From Kineosporia rhizophila (lineage in GTDB: Bacteria; Actinomycetota; Actinomycetes; Actinomycetales; Kineosporiaceae), in the NCBI RefSeq assembly GCF_021277265.1, contig NZ_JAJSOH010000005.1, positions 62,001 to 126,000 on the forward strand: a stretch of 64,000 nt of DNA, given 5' to 3'. The position numbers and the translations under genes are program-made. Shown one piece after another: positions 1-8,723 of the stretch. Position 1 is the stretch's first letter, and the number at the start of each line of letters is the position of its first letter. The notes below the pieces were generated by a model that saw only the letters and a list, made by a program, of their open reading frames with translations, had not been told where the DNA came from and did not search any database.

Positions 1-2
1 CC

Positions 3-200
3 ACGCTGATGCACTGGGCGGTCACCTTCATCGGCCGCGGCCGTTCCGAGCGCGCCGCCACCGACCAGCAGGTCTTCGCCCGGATGGCGCTGCACCGGGA
101 GAAACTGGCGATCGAGGCCGAACGGGCCGAGGAGGCCGCCAAGGCCGAACCGGCCGAACCGGTTCAGAAGGCCGAGACCGCCAAGCACGGCGCGGCCTGA
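3..200 (+). CDS. C-terminal end of an unidentified protein (partial)
   Basis: Only the last 65 codons are in the window and the reading frame is already open at base 3, so the true start lies upstream. The visible tail begins TLMHWAVTFIGRGR and ends in a charged, Ala/Glu/Lys-rich stretch with several AEPAEP-like repeats, typical of a disordered cytoplasmic C-terminus. I do not recognise the family. A long perfect hairpin follows the stop codon. Confidence 0.5.
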   Translation, partial: TLMHWAVTFIGRGRSERAATDQQVFARMALHREKLAIEAERAEEAAKAEPAEPVQKAETAKHGAA

Positions 201-217
201 CCACAAGGCTCCTGATT

Positions 218-261
218 ACGGACGCCGGTGGGCACCTACGTAGGTGCCCACCGGCGTCCGT
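218..261. terminator. 44-bp perfect palindrome, likely terminator/bidirectional hairpin
   Basis: Bases 218-261 are a perfect inverted repeat without a loop; the core arm is GACGCCGGTGGGCACC. TTGTTT follows on the + strand. It lies between the end of the first gene and the GTG of the HipA-like gene. The same 16-bp arm recurs in the hairpin at 62125-62164. Confidence 0.7.
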
Positions 262-298
262 TGTTTGAGACCTGGGCGGGAGGGCTAACCTGACCCGC

Positions 299-1093
299 GT
301 GCTCCGAACCGTCGCCGCCACCGCCTATCTGACCCCGTTCCGGGAGGGTGGGTCCTTACCCGGGCTGGTCGAGGCGGACGACGACGGGATGTACGTGGTC
401 AAGTTCCGCGGCGCCGGTCAGGGCACCGCGTCGCTGGTCGCCGAGGTGGTGGTGGGCGAACTGGCCCGCCGGCTCGGCGTGCGGGTGCCGGAACTGGTCC
501 GGATCACGATCGACGCCCGCACGGCCCGGCTGGAGCCGGACGAGGAGGTCCAGGAGCTGCTGTCGAACAGCGCGGGCGAGAACCTGGGCATGGACTACCT
601 GCCCGGCTCGTTCGGCTACGACGGCATGCACTGGCAGCCACCGGCCGAGGACGCCGCCCGGATCCGCTGGATCGACGCGTTCAGCGCGAACATCGACCGC
701 ACCTGGCGCAATCCGAACCTGCTGATCTGGCACCGCGACCTGTGGGCCATCGACCACGGCGCCTCGCTGGTGTTCCAGCACGCCTGGCCGCCGGTGGAGC
801 GCTGGGCCACCCGGCGCTACGACCTGAGCGAGCACATCCTGGCCCCGGTGGCCGACACCCTGTCCCGTGACGCCCTGGACGCCCTCGACGCCGACCTGGC
901 CGCCCGGGTGACCCCGGAGGCCCTCGGGGAGGTGCTGGCGCTGGTGCCGGGCGACTGGCTGCTGTCGATGAACGCGGCGATCGGCGACGATCGTGACGCC
1001 GACGCCTGGCGCGCCCGGTACCAGGAGTACCTGCTGGCCCGGCTGCGCGAGCGCACCAGCTGGCGGCCCGAGCTGGCCGAGGTGACCCGATGA
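299..1093 (+). CDS. HipA-like kinase family protein
   Basis: A 264-residue protein of the compact HipA-related kinase family that typically sits beside DUF3037 genes. The opening TAYLTPFREGGSLPGLVEAD, the VVKFRGAGQG nucleotide-binding-like stretch (residues about 34-43) and the NPNLLIWHRDLWAIDHGAS block (about 140-160) are the family hallmarks; the Asp of IDHG is the expected metal ligand. Start is GTG, chosen because the family N-terminus begins right there. It overlaps the next gene by four bases (ATGA), so the two are co-translated. It lacks the longer N-terminal subdomain of toxin HipA, so a toxin role is not supported; the substrate is unknown. Confidence 0.8.
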   Translation: MLRTVAATAYLTPFREGGSLPGLVEADDDGMYVVKFRGAGQGTASLVAEVVVGELARRLGVRVPELVRITIDARTARLEPDEEVQELLSNSAGENLGMDYLPGSFGYDGMHWQPPAEDAARIRWIDAFSANIDRTWRNPNLLIWHRDLWAIDHGASLVFQHAWPPVERWATRRYDLSEHILAPVADTLSRDALDALDADLAARVTPEALGEVLALVPGDWLLSMNAAIGDDRDADAWRARYQEYLLARLRERTSWRPELAEVTR

Positions 1094-1548
1094 GCGCCCG
1101 GGGCGGGCTGAGCAGCGGGCTGAACAGCGAACCGGCGGTGGCCAACGTGGACGACGGCCAGGCCGGGCCCAAGCCCTTCTCCTACGCGCTGGTGCGGGCC
1201 GTGCCCCGGGTGGAGCGCGGGGAGTTCGTGAACGTGGGCGTGGTGCTCTACTCGCAGCACCACGACTTCCTGGCCTGCACCCGTGAGATCAGGCCCGAGC
1301 GGCTGCGGAGCCTGGACCCGGGGATCGACCTCGATCTGCTAAAGGCCGTGCTGCAGGGCTTCTGCTCGGTCTGCGAGGGGGCGCCCGCCGCCGGGCTGAT
1401 CCGCGAGCAGCCGCTGCGGGCCCGGTTCGGCTGGCTCACCGCCCCCCGCAGCAGCGTGGTCCAGACCGGGCCGGTGCACTCCGGTCTGGCCGCCGACCCG
1501 AAGGCCGTGCTGACCGGACTGCACCGGCGTCTCGTGCTCCTGGCCTGA
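1090..1548 (+). CDS. DUF3037 family protein
   Basis: A 152-residue protein. The block PFSYALVRAVPRVERGEFVN followed by VGVVLYS (residues about 29-55) is the DUF3037 signature. Its ATG overlaps the stop of the HipA-like kinase gene, the usual partnership for this family, so the two probably act together; biochemical function is unknown. The N-terminal 25 residues are Gly/Ser/Asn-rich and look disordered. No signal peptide or membrane segment is visible. Confidence 0.8.
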   Translation: MSARGGLSSGLNSEPAVANVDDGQAGPKPFSYALVRAVPRVERGEFVNVGVVLYSQHHDFLACTREIRPERLRSLDPGIDLDLLKAVLQGFCSVCEGAPAAGLIREQPLRARFGWLTAPRSSVVQTGPVHSGLAADPKAVLTGLHRRLVLLA

Positions 1549-1568
1549 TTCAGCGGTTCAGGTCACGG

Positions 1569-1829
1569 TCAGCGCATGGTGTTGGTCGGGCTCTGGTAAG
1601 TGCCGTACGCGCTGCCCACGGGCTCCTTCGGCAGCAGCAGCCACAGCACCGGGTAGATCAGGATCTGGCTGCCGGGGATCACGATCAGGCTGATCACGAA
1701 GATCAGGCGCATCATGGTGGCGCCGATCCCGAACCGGCGGGCCAGGCCGGCGCAGACCCCGGCCAGCATCCCGCCGTGCCGCGGACGGTAGAGGCCCTGG
1801 GCGTACATGTTGCGATGAACACTGTTCAT
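1569..1829 (-). CDS. PspC domain small membrane protein
   Basis: An 86-residue protein with the PspC fold: LYRPRHGGMLAGVCAGLARR then a hydrophobic helix (MMRLIFVISLIVIPG) and a second segment ending in LLLPKEP. PspC-type proteins sit in the cytoplasmic membrane and belong to envelope-stress responses; here there are no other psp genes nearby, so a specific role is not shown. I start at the ATG at 1829 (MNSVHRN) because the upstream 25 codons do not resemble the family. It converges on the DUF3037 gene. Confidence 0.8.
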   Translation of the reverse strand: MNSVHRNMYAQGLYRPRHGGMLAGVCAGLARRFGIGATMMRLIFVISLIVIPGSQILIYPVLWLLLPKEPVGSAYGTYQSPTNTMR

Positions 1830-1938
1830 GGCGTGGTCACGTCCTCGCTGAGTCAAGATGGGCTGACTCGTCCACCCTCCTTCACCTGTGACCACTGAGC
1901 ACATCGGGATTTACCCCCGGGGCACCCTGACCCGCCCG

Positions 1939-2874
1939 TCAGTTGCCCTGACCGGGCGCATTGCCGGGGATCAGTCCGCTGAACGGGGTGAGCAGGGCGA
2001 AGACCAGGGTGATCACCAGCACGACGACCGCGGCCGGCAGGAGCCGGCGCCAGTCGCGCCGGGCCCGCGGGCGCAGAGCGTGCCGGGCCCGGCCACCGAC
2101 CGGCTCGGTCTGCGGCTGGACGGCCCAGTACACGCAGACCAGGGCCGCGGTGAGCCCGGCGTACTGGCAGAACTCGGCCCACTCCTGCAGCCGGCCGTAG
2201 AAGCCGAACCCCTCGGGCACGAACAGGCCGAGGAACCGGTAGCCGACGATGGTGAGGAAGAGCGGCACGGTGCACAGCGGCGGGGCGGCGATGCGCCAGG
2301 AGGAGTCCGGACGGACCCGCCCCAGCCGGGCGTACAGGGCGAGGGCGCTCATCCCCAGGCCGATCACCACCTGAAGACCCCGGAAGACGGCCTCAGGGTC
2401 GAAGCCGGAGTCGAAGTTGTGCAGGTTGGCCTCGGCCTGCCGGTTGCCCTCGAACCCGCCCGGGGTGGCGAACCCGAACACCCGCTGGGCCCACGAGATC
2501 TCCTCCCCGGCCAGGAAGAACCAGGCCAGGCCGCTGAGCAGGAGCAGACCGGCGAGCAGGGGACGGCCCCCGCGCAGGGCCGGGCGGACCGACATCAGGG
2601 CGACCACGCAGATGAAGAGGCAGCCGGCGAACTGGGCCCACTCGACCGGCCAGTCCTCGTGGAGCATCTTGTCGTACTCGGGACGGAAGACCACGGCGCT
2701 CGCGAGCAGCACGGCCAGGCTGGTCAGGGGCAGCCAGAACAGGTTCCAGGTGAGGCGCCGGCCGAACCCGTCGGTGGCCGCGTCGTGCTCCAGCTGTTCC
2801 CGGAGCCCGGCGCGCCGGTCTCGGCCGGGGACGGCTCCGGCCCGTTCGGTCGCACCCGACCACGTCTGAACCAT
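1939..2874 (-). CDS. Multi-pass membrane protein of unknown function
   Basis: About 311 residues from the ATG at 2874. There are roughly eight hydrophobic helices, with the conserved motif LAGEEISWAQRVFGFATPGG and then NRQAEANLHNF in the middle of the protein. That GEEISW...NLHN pairing is a recurring pattern in uncharacterised bacterial integral membrane proteins; I know no assigned function. A cytoplasmic Arg-rich loop (about residues 270-290) precedes the last helix. The reading frame stays open upstream to 3024, but the extra 50 codons look non-coding. The opposite strand carries a long spurious open frame. Confidence 0.65.
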   Translation of the reverse strand: MVQTWSGATERAGAVPGRDRRAGLREQLEHDAATDGFGRRLTWNLFWLPLTSLAVLLASAVVFRPEYDKMLHEDWPVEWAQFAGCLFICVVALMSVRPALRGGRPLLAGLLLLSGLAWFFLAGEEISWAQRVFGFATPGGFEGNRQAEANLHNFDSGFDPEAVFRGLQVVIGLGMSALALYARLGRVRPDSSWRIAAPPLCTVPLFLTIVGYRFLGLFVPEGFGFYGRLQEWAEFCQYAGLTAALVCVYWAVQPQTEPVGGRARHALRPRARRDWRRLLPAAVVVLVITLVFALLTPFSGLIPGNAPGQGN

Positions 2875-3105
2875 GAAGCCTCCCCACCCGGTGAACGCCA
2901 GGTGGACGAGGCACGACGAACAGGCCAATCCACCACGGACTGGCCGACAATAGCCGGGGAGAATGAGGGAAATATTAGGAGAACATTCGGTTTTCCGGGT
3001 TCCCGCCGGGCACCCGCCCGCCACGTGAGGGATGGCGGGCGGGGGTTCCGGGCCGGATCACGCCTGAGCCGGCCCGGCCGGGTAGGGGTAGAACCTGACG
3101 CCGCG

Positions 3106-3777
3106 TCAGGGAGCCTCGGAATCGAGTGTGACGTGGATCTCGTTGCCGAGCCGGTGGTCGTTCAGCAGGGAGAGGCTGTCACCGCTCCAGAACCGGCCCG
3201 GGTCGTACCAGCCCGGTGGGCGGTCGTCCGGCAGCAGGCCCATCGCCTGGTAGGTGGCGGCCACCACCTCGGCGCAGTACGCCGTCTCCAGGGCCACCGC
3301 CTCGTCGGTGCGCCCGGACCGGCGCAGCGCCCGCACCACCTTCTTGCTGCCGATCCACCGGGTCATCAGGCCGACCGTGCTCGGGAAGGGCGTGCCCGCC
3401 ATCCGCGCGACCGTACGCAGCACGGCGTCCTCCGCGTCCCGGTCCACCTCCGGGTCGAGCTGGCGGAACCAGGCCCGCTGGCCGTACTTCGTCACCCAGG
3501 TGGTCACCGCGGCCGACAGGTCGTGCAGCTGGGCACCGCGATGGTGCTCGCCGACCCAGACGTCGGGCAGGGACCGGCCGAGCTCGGCATGCCACATCAG
3601 CGGTGGCAGATCGTCCAGTACCACTGCCATGCCGACGTGGTTGACCGGGGCGTTGGTGAACGCCTGGATCGCCCGGTCGGCACTGCTGCGGCCACGGAAG
3701 AGCCAGAGATCTCCGGTGCGGGTCGCGGCGGCGGCCTGAGACAGGGAAAGCGGCTGGAGCGGCTGCTGGGCGGGCAC
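3106..3777 (-). CDS. Permuted NlpC/P60-like (YiiX/YebB-type) cysteine hydrolase
   Basis: A 223-residue protein of the circularly permuted papain-fold group. Residues around NAPVNHVGMAVVL supply the conserved His (about residue 47), and the AYCAEVVAATYQAMG block (about 166-180) supplies the conserved Cys. GDLWLFRGRS near residue 22 matches the start of the domain. These enzymes act on amide or ester bonds in peptidoglycan peptides or lipids; the substrate here is unknown. No signal peptide is evident, so it is probably cytoplasmic. It is divergent from the small gene at 3796 with only 18 bp between the starts, so their promoters must overlap the partner's coding region or leader. Confidence 0.65.
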   Translation of the reverse strand: MPAQQPLQPLSLSQAAAATRTGDLWLFRGRSSADRAIQAFTNAPVNHVGMAVVLDDLPPLMWHAELGRSLPDVWVGEHHRGAQLHDLSAAVTTWVTKYGQRAWFRQLDPEVDRDAEDAVLRTVARMAGTPFPSTVGLMTRWIGSKKVVRALRRSGRTDEAVALETAYCAEVVAATYQAMGLLPDDRPPGWYDPGRFWSGDSLSLLNDHRLGNEIHVTLDSEAP

Positions 3778-3795
3778 AGCACATACCCTAGGCCG

Positions 3796-3999
3796 ATGGC
3801 GCAGCGACGCATCGCATGGTGGAAGCTTCTGGGAATGGCCGGCGTGGCCGGGGTGGCCGCGGGTGGTGCGCTGGTGGCCCGCAACGAGCGGCAGCGCAAG
3901 TCCTACACCCCGGACGAGGTGCGGTCCCGGTTGCAGGAGCGGATGAGCCAGGCCACCGCCGGGCCGGACGACCCCGAAGAGACGCCCGACCGCCCGTAG
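3796..3999 (+). CDS. Small single-span membrane protein
   Basis: A 67-residue protein with a short basic N-terminus, one Gly/Ala/Val-rich membrane helix (about residues 10-28) and a charged cytoplasmic tail rich in Arg, Glu and Pro. The architecture resembles small actinobacterial membrane proteins of unknown role. The ATG at 3796 is preceded by only 18 bp to the divergent hydrolase gene. A longer open frame in the same phase starts at 1888, but it runs antisense to two well-supported genes and I discard it. Confidence 0.6.
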   Translation: MAQRRIAWWKLLGMAGVAGVAAGGALVARNERQRKSYTPDEVRSRLQERMSQATAGPDDPEETPDRP

Positions 4000-4013
4000 T
4001 CACTTCTCCGCCG

Positions 4014-4040
4014 CGGGGTACAGCAGGCTGTACCCCGTTT
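4014..4040 (+). terminator. Rho-independent terminator
   Basis: A 10-bp perfect stem (CGGGGTACAG / CTGTACCCCG) with a four-base loop, followed by TTT. It ends the short membrane-protein gene that stops at 3999. Confidence 0.7.
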
Positions 4041-4081
4041 CCGGCAGCTGCCGGTATCGGCCCGGCAGGGCTTCGTCCGTA

Positions 4082-4097
4082 GCGTTGACCCCAACGC
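4082..4097. promoter_or_regulatory. Inverted repeat upstream of the ABC operon
   Basis: GCGTTG-ACCC-CAACGC, a perfect 6+6 inverted repeat 40 bp before the ATG at 4137. It contains TTGACC, which could serve as a -35 element. It is either an operator or chance; no dedicated regulator gene is adjacent. Confidence 0.3.
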
Positions 4098-4136
4098 AAG
4101 ACGCACGAAAAACCCTGCCGGACAAGGAGAAGTACC

Positions 4137-4328
4137 ATGGCGGAGAACACCACCCCGCAGACCGGTTCCGTCCTCGTCAGCCTGGCCTGGCTGGCCGTGG
4201 TGATCGGGGTCGTCGGCAACGCCGTGGCCTCGTTCTCACCCCACGCCGAGTCGATCCAGCTCGGTCTCAGCGCCCTCACCGCGATCGGCATCATCACCCT
4301 GGTGACGAACTGGCTGCGTCGGCGATGA
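4137..4328 (+). CDS. Small two-helix membrane protein
   Basis: A 63-residue protein preceded by a good ribosome site (AAGGAG, about 8 bases before the ATG). Two hydrophobic segments (about residues 12-31 and 40-57) are separated by a short hydrophilic turn, and the protein ends in LRRR. Its stop overlaps the ATG of the following ABC ATPase gene (ATGA), so it is translationally coupled to the exporter and may be an accessory subunit. I do not recognise the family. Confidence 0.65.
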   Translation: MAENTTPQTGSVLVSLAWLAVVIGVVGNAVASFSPHAESIQLGLSALTAIGIITLVTNWLRRR

Positions 4329-5092
4329 GCGCGACACTCACCGGCCCGCCGGCGATCCGGCTGACCGACGTGGCCAAGGTCTACCGCTCCGGCGCGGCCG
4401 AGGTCACCGCCCTGCACCGGGTCTCGGTCGAGGTCGGGCGCGGCGAGTTCGTCGCCGTGATGGGCCCTTCCGGTTCCGGCAAGAGCACCCTGATGCACTG
4501 CGCGGCCGGGCTGGACACGCCCAGCAGCGGCGAGGTCGAGGTCGACGGGGTCGCCATCGGCGGTCTGAACGAGACCCGGCGTACCGAACTGCGGCGCGAG
4601 CGCATCGGTTTCGTGTTCCAGTCGTACAACCTGGTCTCGTCGCTGACCATCGCCGACAACATCACCCTGCCGCTGCGGATGGCCCGGCGCAGCGCCGACC
4701 CGGCCTGGGTTGCCGAGCTCGTCGAGCGGGTGGGCCTGACCGAGCGGCTGCACCACCGCCCGGCCGAACTGTCCGGCGGTCAGCAGCAGCGGGCGGCCAT
4801 CGCCCGGGCCCTGGTCGCCCGGCCGGCCGTGGTCTTCGCCGACGAGCCGACCGGGGCGCTCGACCTGCGGGCGGCCCGCGAGGTGCTGGCCCTGCTGCGC
4901 CGGATGGTCGACGAGCTGAACCAGACCGTGGTGATGGTCAGCCACGACCCGGCTGCCGCCGCGCACGCCGACCGGGCGCTGGTGATGGCCGACGGGCGGA
5001 TAGTGCAGCAGCTGCACTCCCCCACCGCGGCCGAGCTCGCCGCCGGCCTGATGGCCACGCAGGAAGCCGTCGCTGCGGCCCCGGGAGTCTGA
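4325..5092 (+). CDS. ABC transporter ATP-binding protein (LolD/MacB-type)
   Basis: A 255-residue ATPase: Walker A GPSGSGKST (residues 47-55), Q-loop FVFQSYNLV, signature LSGGQQQR and Walker B VVFADEPTGALD. The sequence groups with the LolD/MacB/FtsE class that works with FtsX-like permeases, and the next gene, one base after the stop, is exactly such a permease. These systems usually move lipids, peptides or antibiotics out of the membrane, or transmit mechanical signals. Start is the ATG at 4325; the same frame is open further upstream but reads through the preceding small gene. Confidence 0.9.
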   Translation: MSATLTGPPAIRLTDVAKVYRSGAAEVTALHRVSVEVGRGEFVAVMGPSGSGKSTLMHCAAGLDTPSSGEVEVDGVAIGGLNETRRTELRRERIGFVFQSYNLVSSLTIADNITLPLRMARRSADPAWVAELVERVGLTERLHHRPAELSGGQQQRAAIARALVARPAVVFADEPTGALDLRAAREVLALLRRMVDELNQTVVMVSHDPAAAAHADRALVMADGRIVQQLHSPTAAELAAGLMATQEAVAAAPGV

Positions 5093-5093
5093 G

Positions 5094-7598
5094 ATGTTCT
5101 ACGTGGCAAGAAGAATGGCCAGGCGGCGGATTGCCGCCCTGATCGCCGTGGTCAGCGCGGTGCTGGGTGGGGCGGCGCTGATCACCACCACCGGTGTGCT
5201 GGGCGAGTCCGGCCTGCGCTCGCACCCACCGGTCACCCGGCTGGCCGGGGCCGATCTCCTGATCGGGGCCGACCAGACCTTCGGCAGCGGGATCGAGGCC
5301 CTCGCCCTGCCCGAGCGGGCCGGGCTGCCCGACCGCCTGGTGGGCGATCTGGCCGCGCTGCCGGGAGTGAGCGCGGCGGTGGGCGACGTCAGTTTCCCCG
5401 CCGCACTGCTCGGTTCCGACGGGCAGCCGGTGGCCGCCGGGCCGGACCCGGCCACTGCCGGGCACGGCTGGGCGTCTGCCTCGTTGGCCGGCCCGGTCAC
5501 CGGCGAGCAGCCTCGGCAGGCTTCCGACGTCGCACTGGGTGAGTCACTGGCCCGCGCGGCCGGGCTGACCGTGGGCGACAAGGCCGAACTGGTGGTCGCC
5601 GGGAACTCTTTCTCGGGAACGGTTTCGGCCCTCGTCGGATCCGGTGACACCGGCATCTACTTCAGCGAACCAGCTGCCGCCGAGTTCGCGGGAGACACGA
5701 ACCAGGTCGACCTGATCGGTCTCACTGTCGCTCCCGGACAGCGGGAATCGGTGGTCTCGGCGATCGAGGCCCGCTGGCCCGAGCTGACGGTGGAGGCGGA
5801 CCGCGGCCGGGGCGACGTGCTCGACCCGCAGATCGGCGGGGCCCGGGCCCTGCTTCTGGCCCTGGCCGGTTCGATGGCCGGAATCACCCTGTTGCTGGTC
5901 GGTTTCATCGTGACCGGGGCGCTCGGTGTGTCGATCGACGGCCAGCGCCGCGAGCTCGCCCTGCTCCGCGCGGTCGGCGCCACCCCATTGCAGATCCGGC
6001 GGCTGGCCGCCGGTCAGGCCACCGTGGCCGCGGCCGTCGCCCTGGTGCCCGGCATCGCCCTGGGCCACCTGCTGGCCGAGCAGGCCCGGCGATTCCTGGT
6101 GCACCTGGAGATGCTGCCCGAAGGCCTGCCGCTGAGCCTCAGCCCGGTCCCGGCCCTCGCAACGGCCGTTCTCCTGCTGCTCACCGTGCAGATCGCGGCC
6201 CGGAGTGCGGCCTGGCGGGTCTCCCGGCGCCCGGCCACCGAGGCCGTGGCCGAGTCCCGCACCGAGGCCCCCACCCACGGTCGGGCCGCTCGCCTGCGCA
6301 ACGGCGCGGGCCTGCTGCTCATCGTCGCCGGGCTCCTGCTCTCGGTGATCCCGCTGGTGTCCCGCTCGGTGATCGCCGTCTCCAGCTCGGCGCTGGCCGG
6401 CATCATCGCGGCGGTCGGCCTGGCGCTGGCCGGTCCCACCCAGTTCCAGGTCCTGAGCGGCCTGCTCATCCGGCATCTGCCCGGCCGGATCTCCCCGCCG
6501 GCCTGGCTGGCCGTGTCGAACGTGCACGGTTACGCGCGGCGCTTCGCCGGAGCCGTCACCACGCTGGCGATCGCCGTGGTCTTCGTGATCACCTACACCT
6601 TCACCCAGACCTCGCTGATGCGGGCCCAGGCCGTTGACACCGAATCGGGAAGCCTTGCCCAGTACAGCGTCTCGGCCGGAGCGCTCGGCGGCGTCCCGCG
6701 GGGCACGGCGCAGCGGCTGAACAACACCCAGGGCGTAGAAGCGGTGGCCGAGGTGCGCAACACAACGCTGGTGCGGGAGTACGACCTGCTCGGCGAGCCC
6801 GAGGTGGAGTCCACGTCGGCGCTGGTCGCAGGGCCGGAGCTGGCCTCGGTGGTGGATCTCGACGTCACGGCGGGCTCGCTGGAGGCACTGCGGGGCCAGA
6901 GCGTGGCCGCCGGCTCGGCCACCGGTCTGGAGGTGGGCGACCAGACCCGGCTCTACCTCGGTGACGGCACTCCCACCACCGCCCAGGTCGTGGCGGTCTA
7001 CGACCGGGACCTCGGCTTCGGCACGCTGGTGGCCGCTCCCGAACTGGTGGCCGGGCACGTCTCCGCCCTGCCTGCGTCGGTGCTGGTCCGTACCGACGGC
7101 TCGGCCGGGGCCGGGGCCGCGCTCACCGAGAAGATCAGCACTGAGCCCGGTCTCGTGCTGGGCCCGGCCGACCCGGCCCCCAGCGGCCCGAGCGGGATCC
7201 CGGCCGACGTCTGGATCAACCTGGCCGCGATCGGTGTGCTGCTCGGCTACCTGCTGCTCGGGATCGCCAACAAGCTGGTGGCGGCGACCACCGCCCGCCG
7301 GGCCGAGTTCGCCACCCTGCGGCTGAACGGCAGCACGGTGGCCCAGATCAGGTCGATGGCCAGGCGCGAGGCCGGGCTGATCACGGCCACCGCGGCGGTG
7401 ACCGGGCTGCTGCTGGCGGCGATCCCGATGCTGCTGCTCGGCCTGGGGTTGCTGGGCCGGCCCTACCCGGCCGGGCCGCTCTGGCTGGTGCCGCTGACCG
7501 TCGCCGTGGTGGTGGCGATCGGCTTCGCCAGCATCGAACTGGCCACCCGGCAGGCCCTTCGCCTGCCCCCGGCCGAGGCCCTGGCCCAGCGCGAATAG
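5094..7598 (+). CDS. ABC transporter permease, FtsX-like double domain
   Basis: An 834-residue permease. There is an N-terminal membrane helix (residues about 14-35), a large periplasmic MacB-type domain to about 250, three helices (about 255-370), a second membrane block (about 400-500), a second extracytoplasmic domain, then a C-terminal FtsX domain with three helices (about 700-825). This duplicated FtsX layout is common in actinobacterial exporters of unknown substrate. It forms an operon with the ATPase and the small membrane protein upstream. A short inverted repeat overlaps its stop. Confidence 0.85.
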   Translation: MFYVARRMARRRIAALIAVVSAVLGGAALITTTGVLGESGLRSHPPVTRLAGADLLIGADQTFGSGIEALALPERAGLPDRLVGDLAALPGVSAAVGDVSFPAALLGSDGQPVAAGPDPATAGHGWASASLAGPVTGEQPRQASDVALGESLARAAGLTVGDKAELVVAGNSFSGTVSALVGSGDTGIYFSEPAAAEFAGDTNQVDLIGLTVAPGQRESVVSAIEARWPELTVEADRGRGDVLDPQIGGARALLLALAGSMAGITLLLVGFIVTGALGVSIDGQRRELALLRAVGATPLQIRRLAAGQATVAAAVALVPGIALGHLLAEQARRFLVHLEMLPEGLPLSLSPVPALATAVLLLLTVQIAARSAAWRVSRRPATEAVAESRTEAPTHGRAARLRNGAGLLLIVAGLLLSVIPLVSRSVIAVSSSALAGIIAAVGLALAGPTQFQVLSGLLIRHLPGRISPPAWLAVSNVHGYARRFAGAVTTLAIAVVFVITYTFTQTSLMRAQAVDTESGSLAQYSVSAGALGGVPRGTAQRLNNTQGVEAVAEVRNTTLVREYDLLGEPEVESTSALVAGPELASVVDLDVTAGSLEALRGQSVAAGSATGLEVGDQTRLYLGDGTPTTAQVVAVYDRDLGFGTLVAAPELVAGHVSALPASVLVRTDGSAGAGAALTEKISTEPGLVLGPADPAPSGPSGIPADVWINLAAIGVLLGYLLLGIANKLVAATTARRAEFATLRLNGSTVAQIRSMARREAGLITATAAVTGLLLAAIPMLLLGLGLLGRPYPAGPLWLVPLTVAVVVAIGFASIELATRQALRLPPAEALAQRE

Positions 7599-7625
7599 GT
7601 CCTGAGAGCCGCAGGACAGGACCTA
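7596..7625. terminator. Candidate convergent terminator
   Basis: TAGGTCCT (starting at the permease stop codon) pairs with AGGACCTA at 7618-7625, leaving a 14-base loop with alternative internal pairing. It lies between the converging permease and P450 genes and overlaps the end of the P450 gene. There is no strong T-run. Confidence 0.4.
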
Positions 7626-8723
7626 AAGGCGCACCGGCAGTTCGGCCAGGGCGTGGAAGGTGGAGGAGGTCCGCCACCGGGGTACGTCCTGGACCGGGCG
7701 GACGTTCGGATGGCGGTCGAAGAGGCGGGTCAGGGCCTCTTCGGCCTCCAGCCGGGCCAGGGCGGCACCCAGGCAGAAGTGGATGCCGGTGCCGAAGCCC
7801 AGGTGGCCCGGCCCCTCGCGGGAGAGGTCCAGCCGGTCCGGGTCGGGCCAGCGGCGTTCGTCGCGGGCCGCCCGGTCGAGCTCGACCAGCACGGCCTGGC
7901 CCGCCCCGACCCGCACCCCGCCGAGTTCGTGGTCGGTCGTGGCGGTTCGGCCGATCACCCGCACCGGCCCCTCCAGCCGCACCAGTTCCTCGATCGCCCG
8001 GGAGGGATTCCGGTGCAGCGCCGGGAGCTGGTCGCGGTGCCGCATCAGGGCCAGGCTGCCGGTGGCGATCAGGTTGGCGGTGGTCTCGTGCCCGGCCGCG
8101 AGCAGCAGCATGCAGGTCGCCATCACCTCGTCGACCGTGAGCTCGGTGCGCAGCAGCTGACTGACGAAGTCCTCGCCCTCGCCGCTCTTGCGGGCGGCGA
8201 GCACCGGGGTGAGGAACAGGGTGACCTCGAGGCCGGCCGTCACCGCGAGCTCCACGTCCTCCGGCCCGGCGTCGACCTCGAGAAGCCTGACCAGGTCGGG
8301 GGTCTGCTCGAGGAAGACCTGGGCCCCCTCGACCCCGACGTCGAGCAGTTCGGCGATCACCGCGAGGGGTACCAGGTAACCGAAGTCGGCCAGCAGATCG
8401 ACGGCACCGTCCGGCTCGTCGGGCTGGAAATCGTCCTCGATCTGGTCCAGACACGACTCCACGACCGCGGCGACCCGCCCCCGGAAGGCCTCCACCGCCC
8501 GGGCACTGAAGGCCGGGGCCACCAGCCGGCGCAGGCGGGTGTGGTCGGGCGGGTCGGTGAAGATCATCATGGACGTCGGCATCCGGGTCATCTCCGGCGG
8601 CACCAGCGGGCTGCGGGCCGGGTCGCTGCTCCAGCCCTGACCCCGAAGCACGGCCGAAGCCTCTTCGAAACCGCGCACCCGGAAGGCGCCCAGCTGCTCG
8701 TCCCACTGCACCGGCGTGCTCAT
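7623..8723 (-). CDS. Cytochrome P450
   Basis: A 366-residue soluble bacterial P450, slightly short for the class. Visible motifs are the I-helix oxygen site AGHETT (residues 210-215), the ExxR pair (E246, R249) and the heme loop FGTGIHFCLG with Cys317 as thiolate ligand. This resembles macrolide/terpenoid-type CYP107/CYP105 enzymes; the substrate cannot be read from the sequence. It overlaps the upstream ABC1-kinase gene by four bases (the P450 ATG falls inside the end of that gene), so both are transcribed together from the operator region at 10160. No ferredoxin gene is adjacent. Confidence 0.9.
   Translation of the reverse strand: MSTPVQWDEQLGAFRVRGFEEASAVLRGQGWSSDPARSPLVPPEMTRMPTSMMIFTDPPDHTRLRRLVAPAFSARAVEAFRGRVAAVVESCLDQIEDDFQPDEPDGAVDLLADFGYLVPLAVIAELLDVGVEGAQVFLEQTPDLVRLLEVDAGPEDVELAVTAGLEVTLFLTPVLAARKSGEGEDFVSQLLRTELTVDEVMATCMLLLAAGHETTANLIATGSLALMRHRDQLPALHRNPSRAIEELVRLEGPVRVIGRTATTDHELGGVRVGAGQAVLVELDRAARDERRWPDPDRLDLSREGPGHLGFGTGIHFCLGAALARLEAEEALTRLFDRHPNVRPVQDVPRWRTSSTFHALAELPVRL

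Noticed and set aside
299-1548. HipBA toxin-antitoxin module
   Set aside because: The kinase is the short HipA-related form paired with DUF3037; no HipB-like antitoxin with a helix-turn-helix is present.
1888-3999. 703-codon open frame on the + strand
   Set aside because: It runs antisense to two well-supported minus-strand genes and has the Gln/Gly/Pro/Arg-rich composition of a GC-driven shadow. Only its last 67 codons (from 3796) look real.
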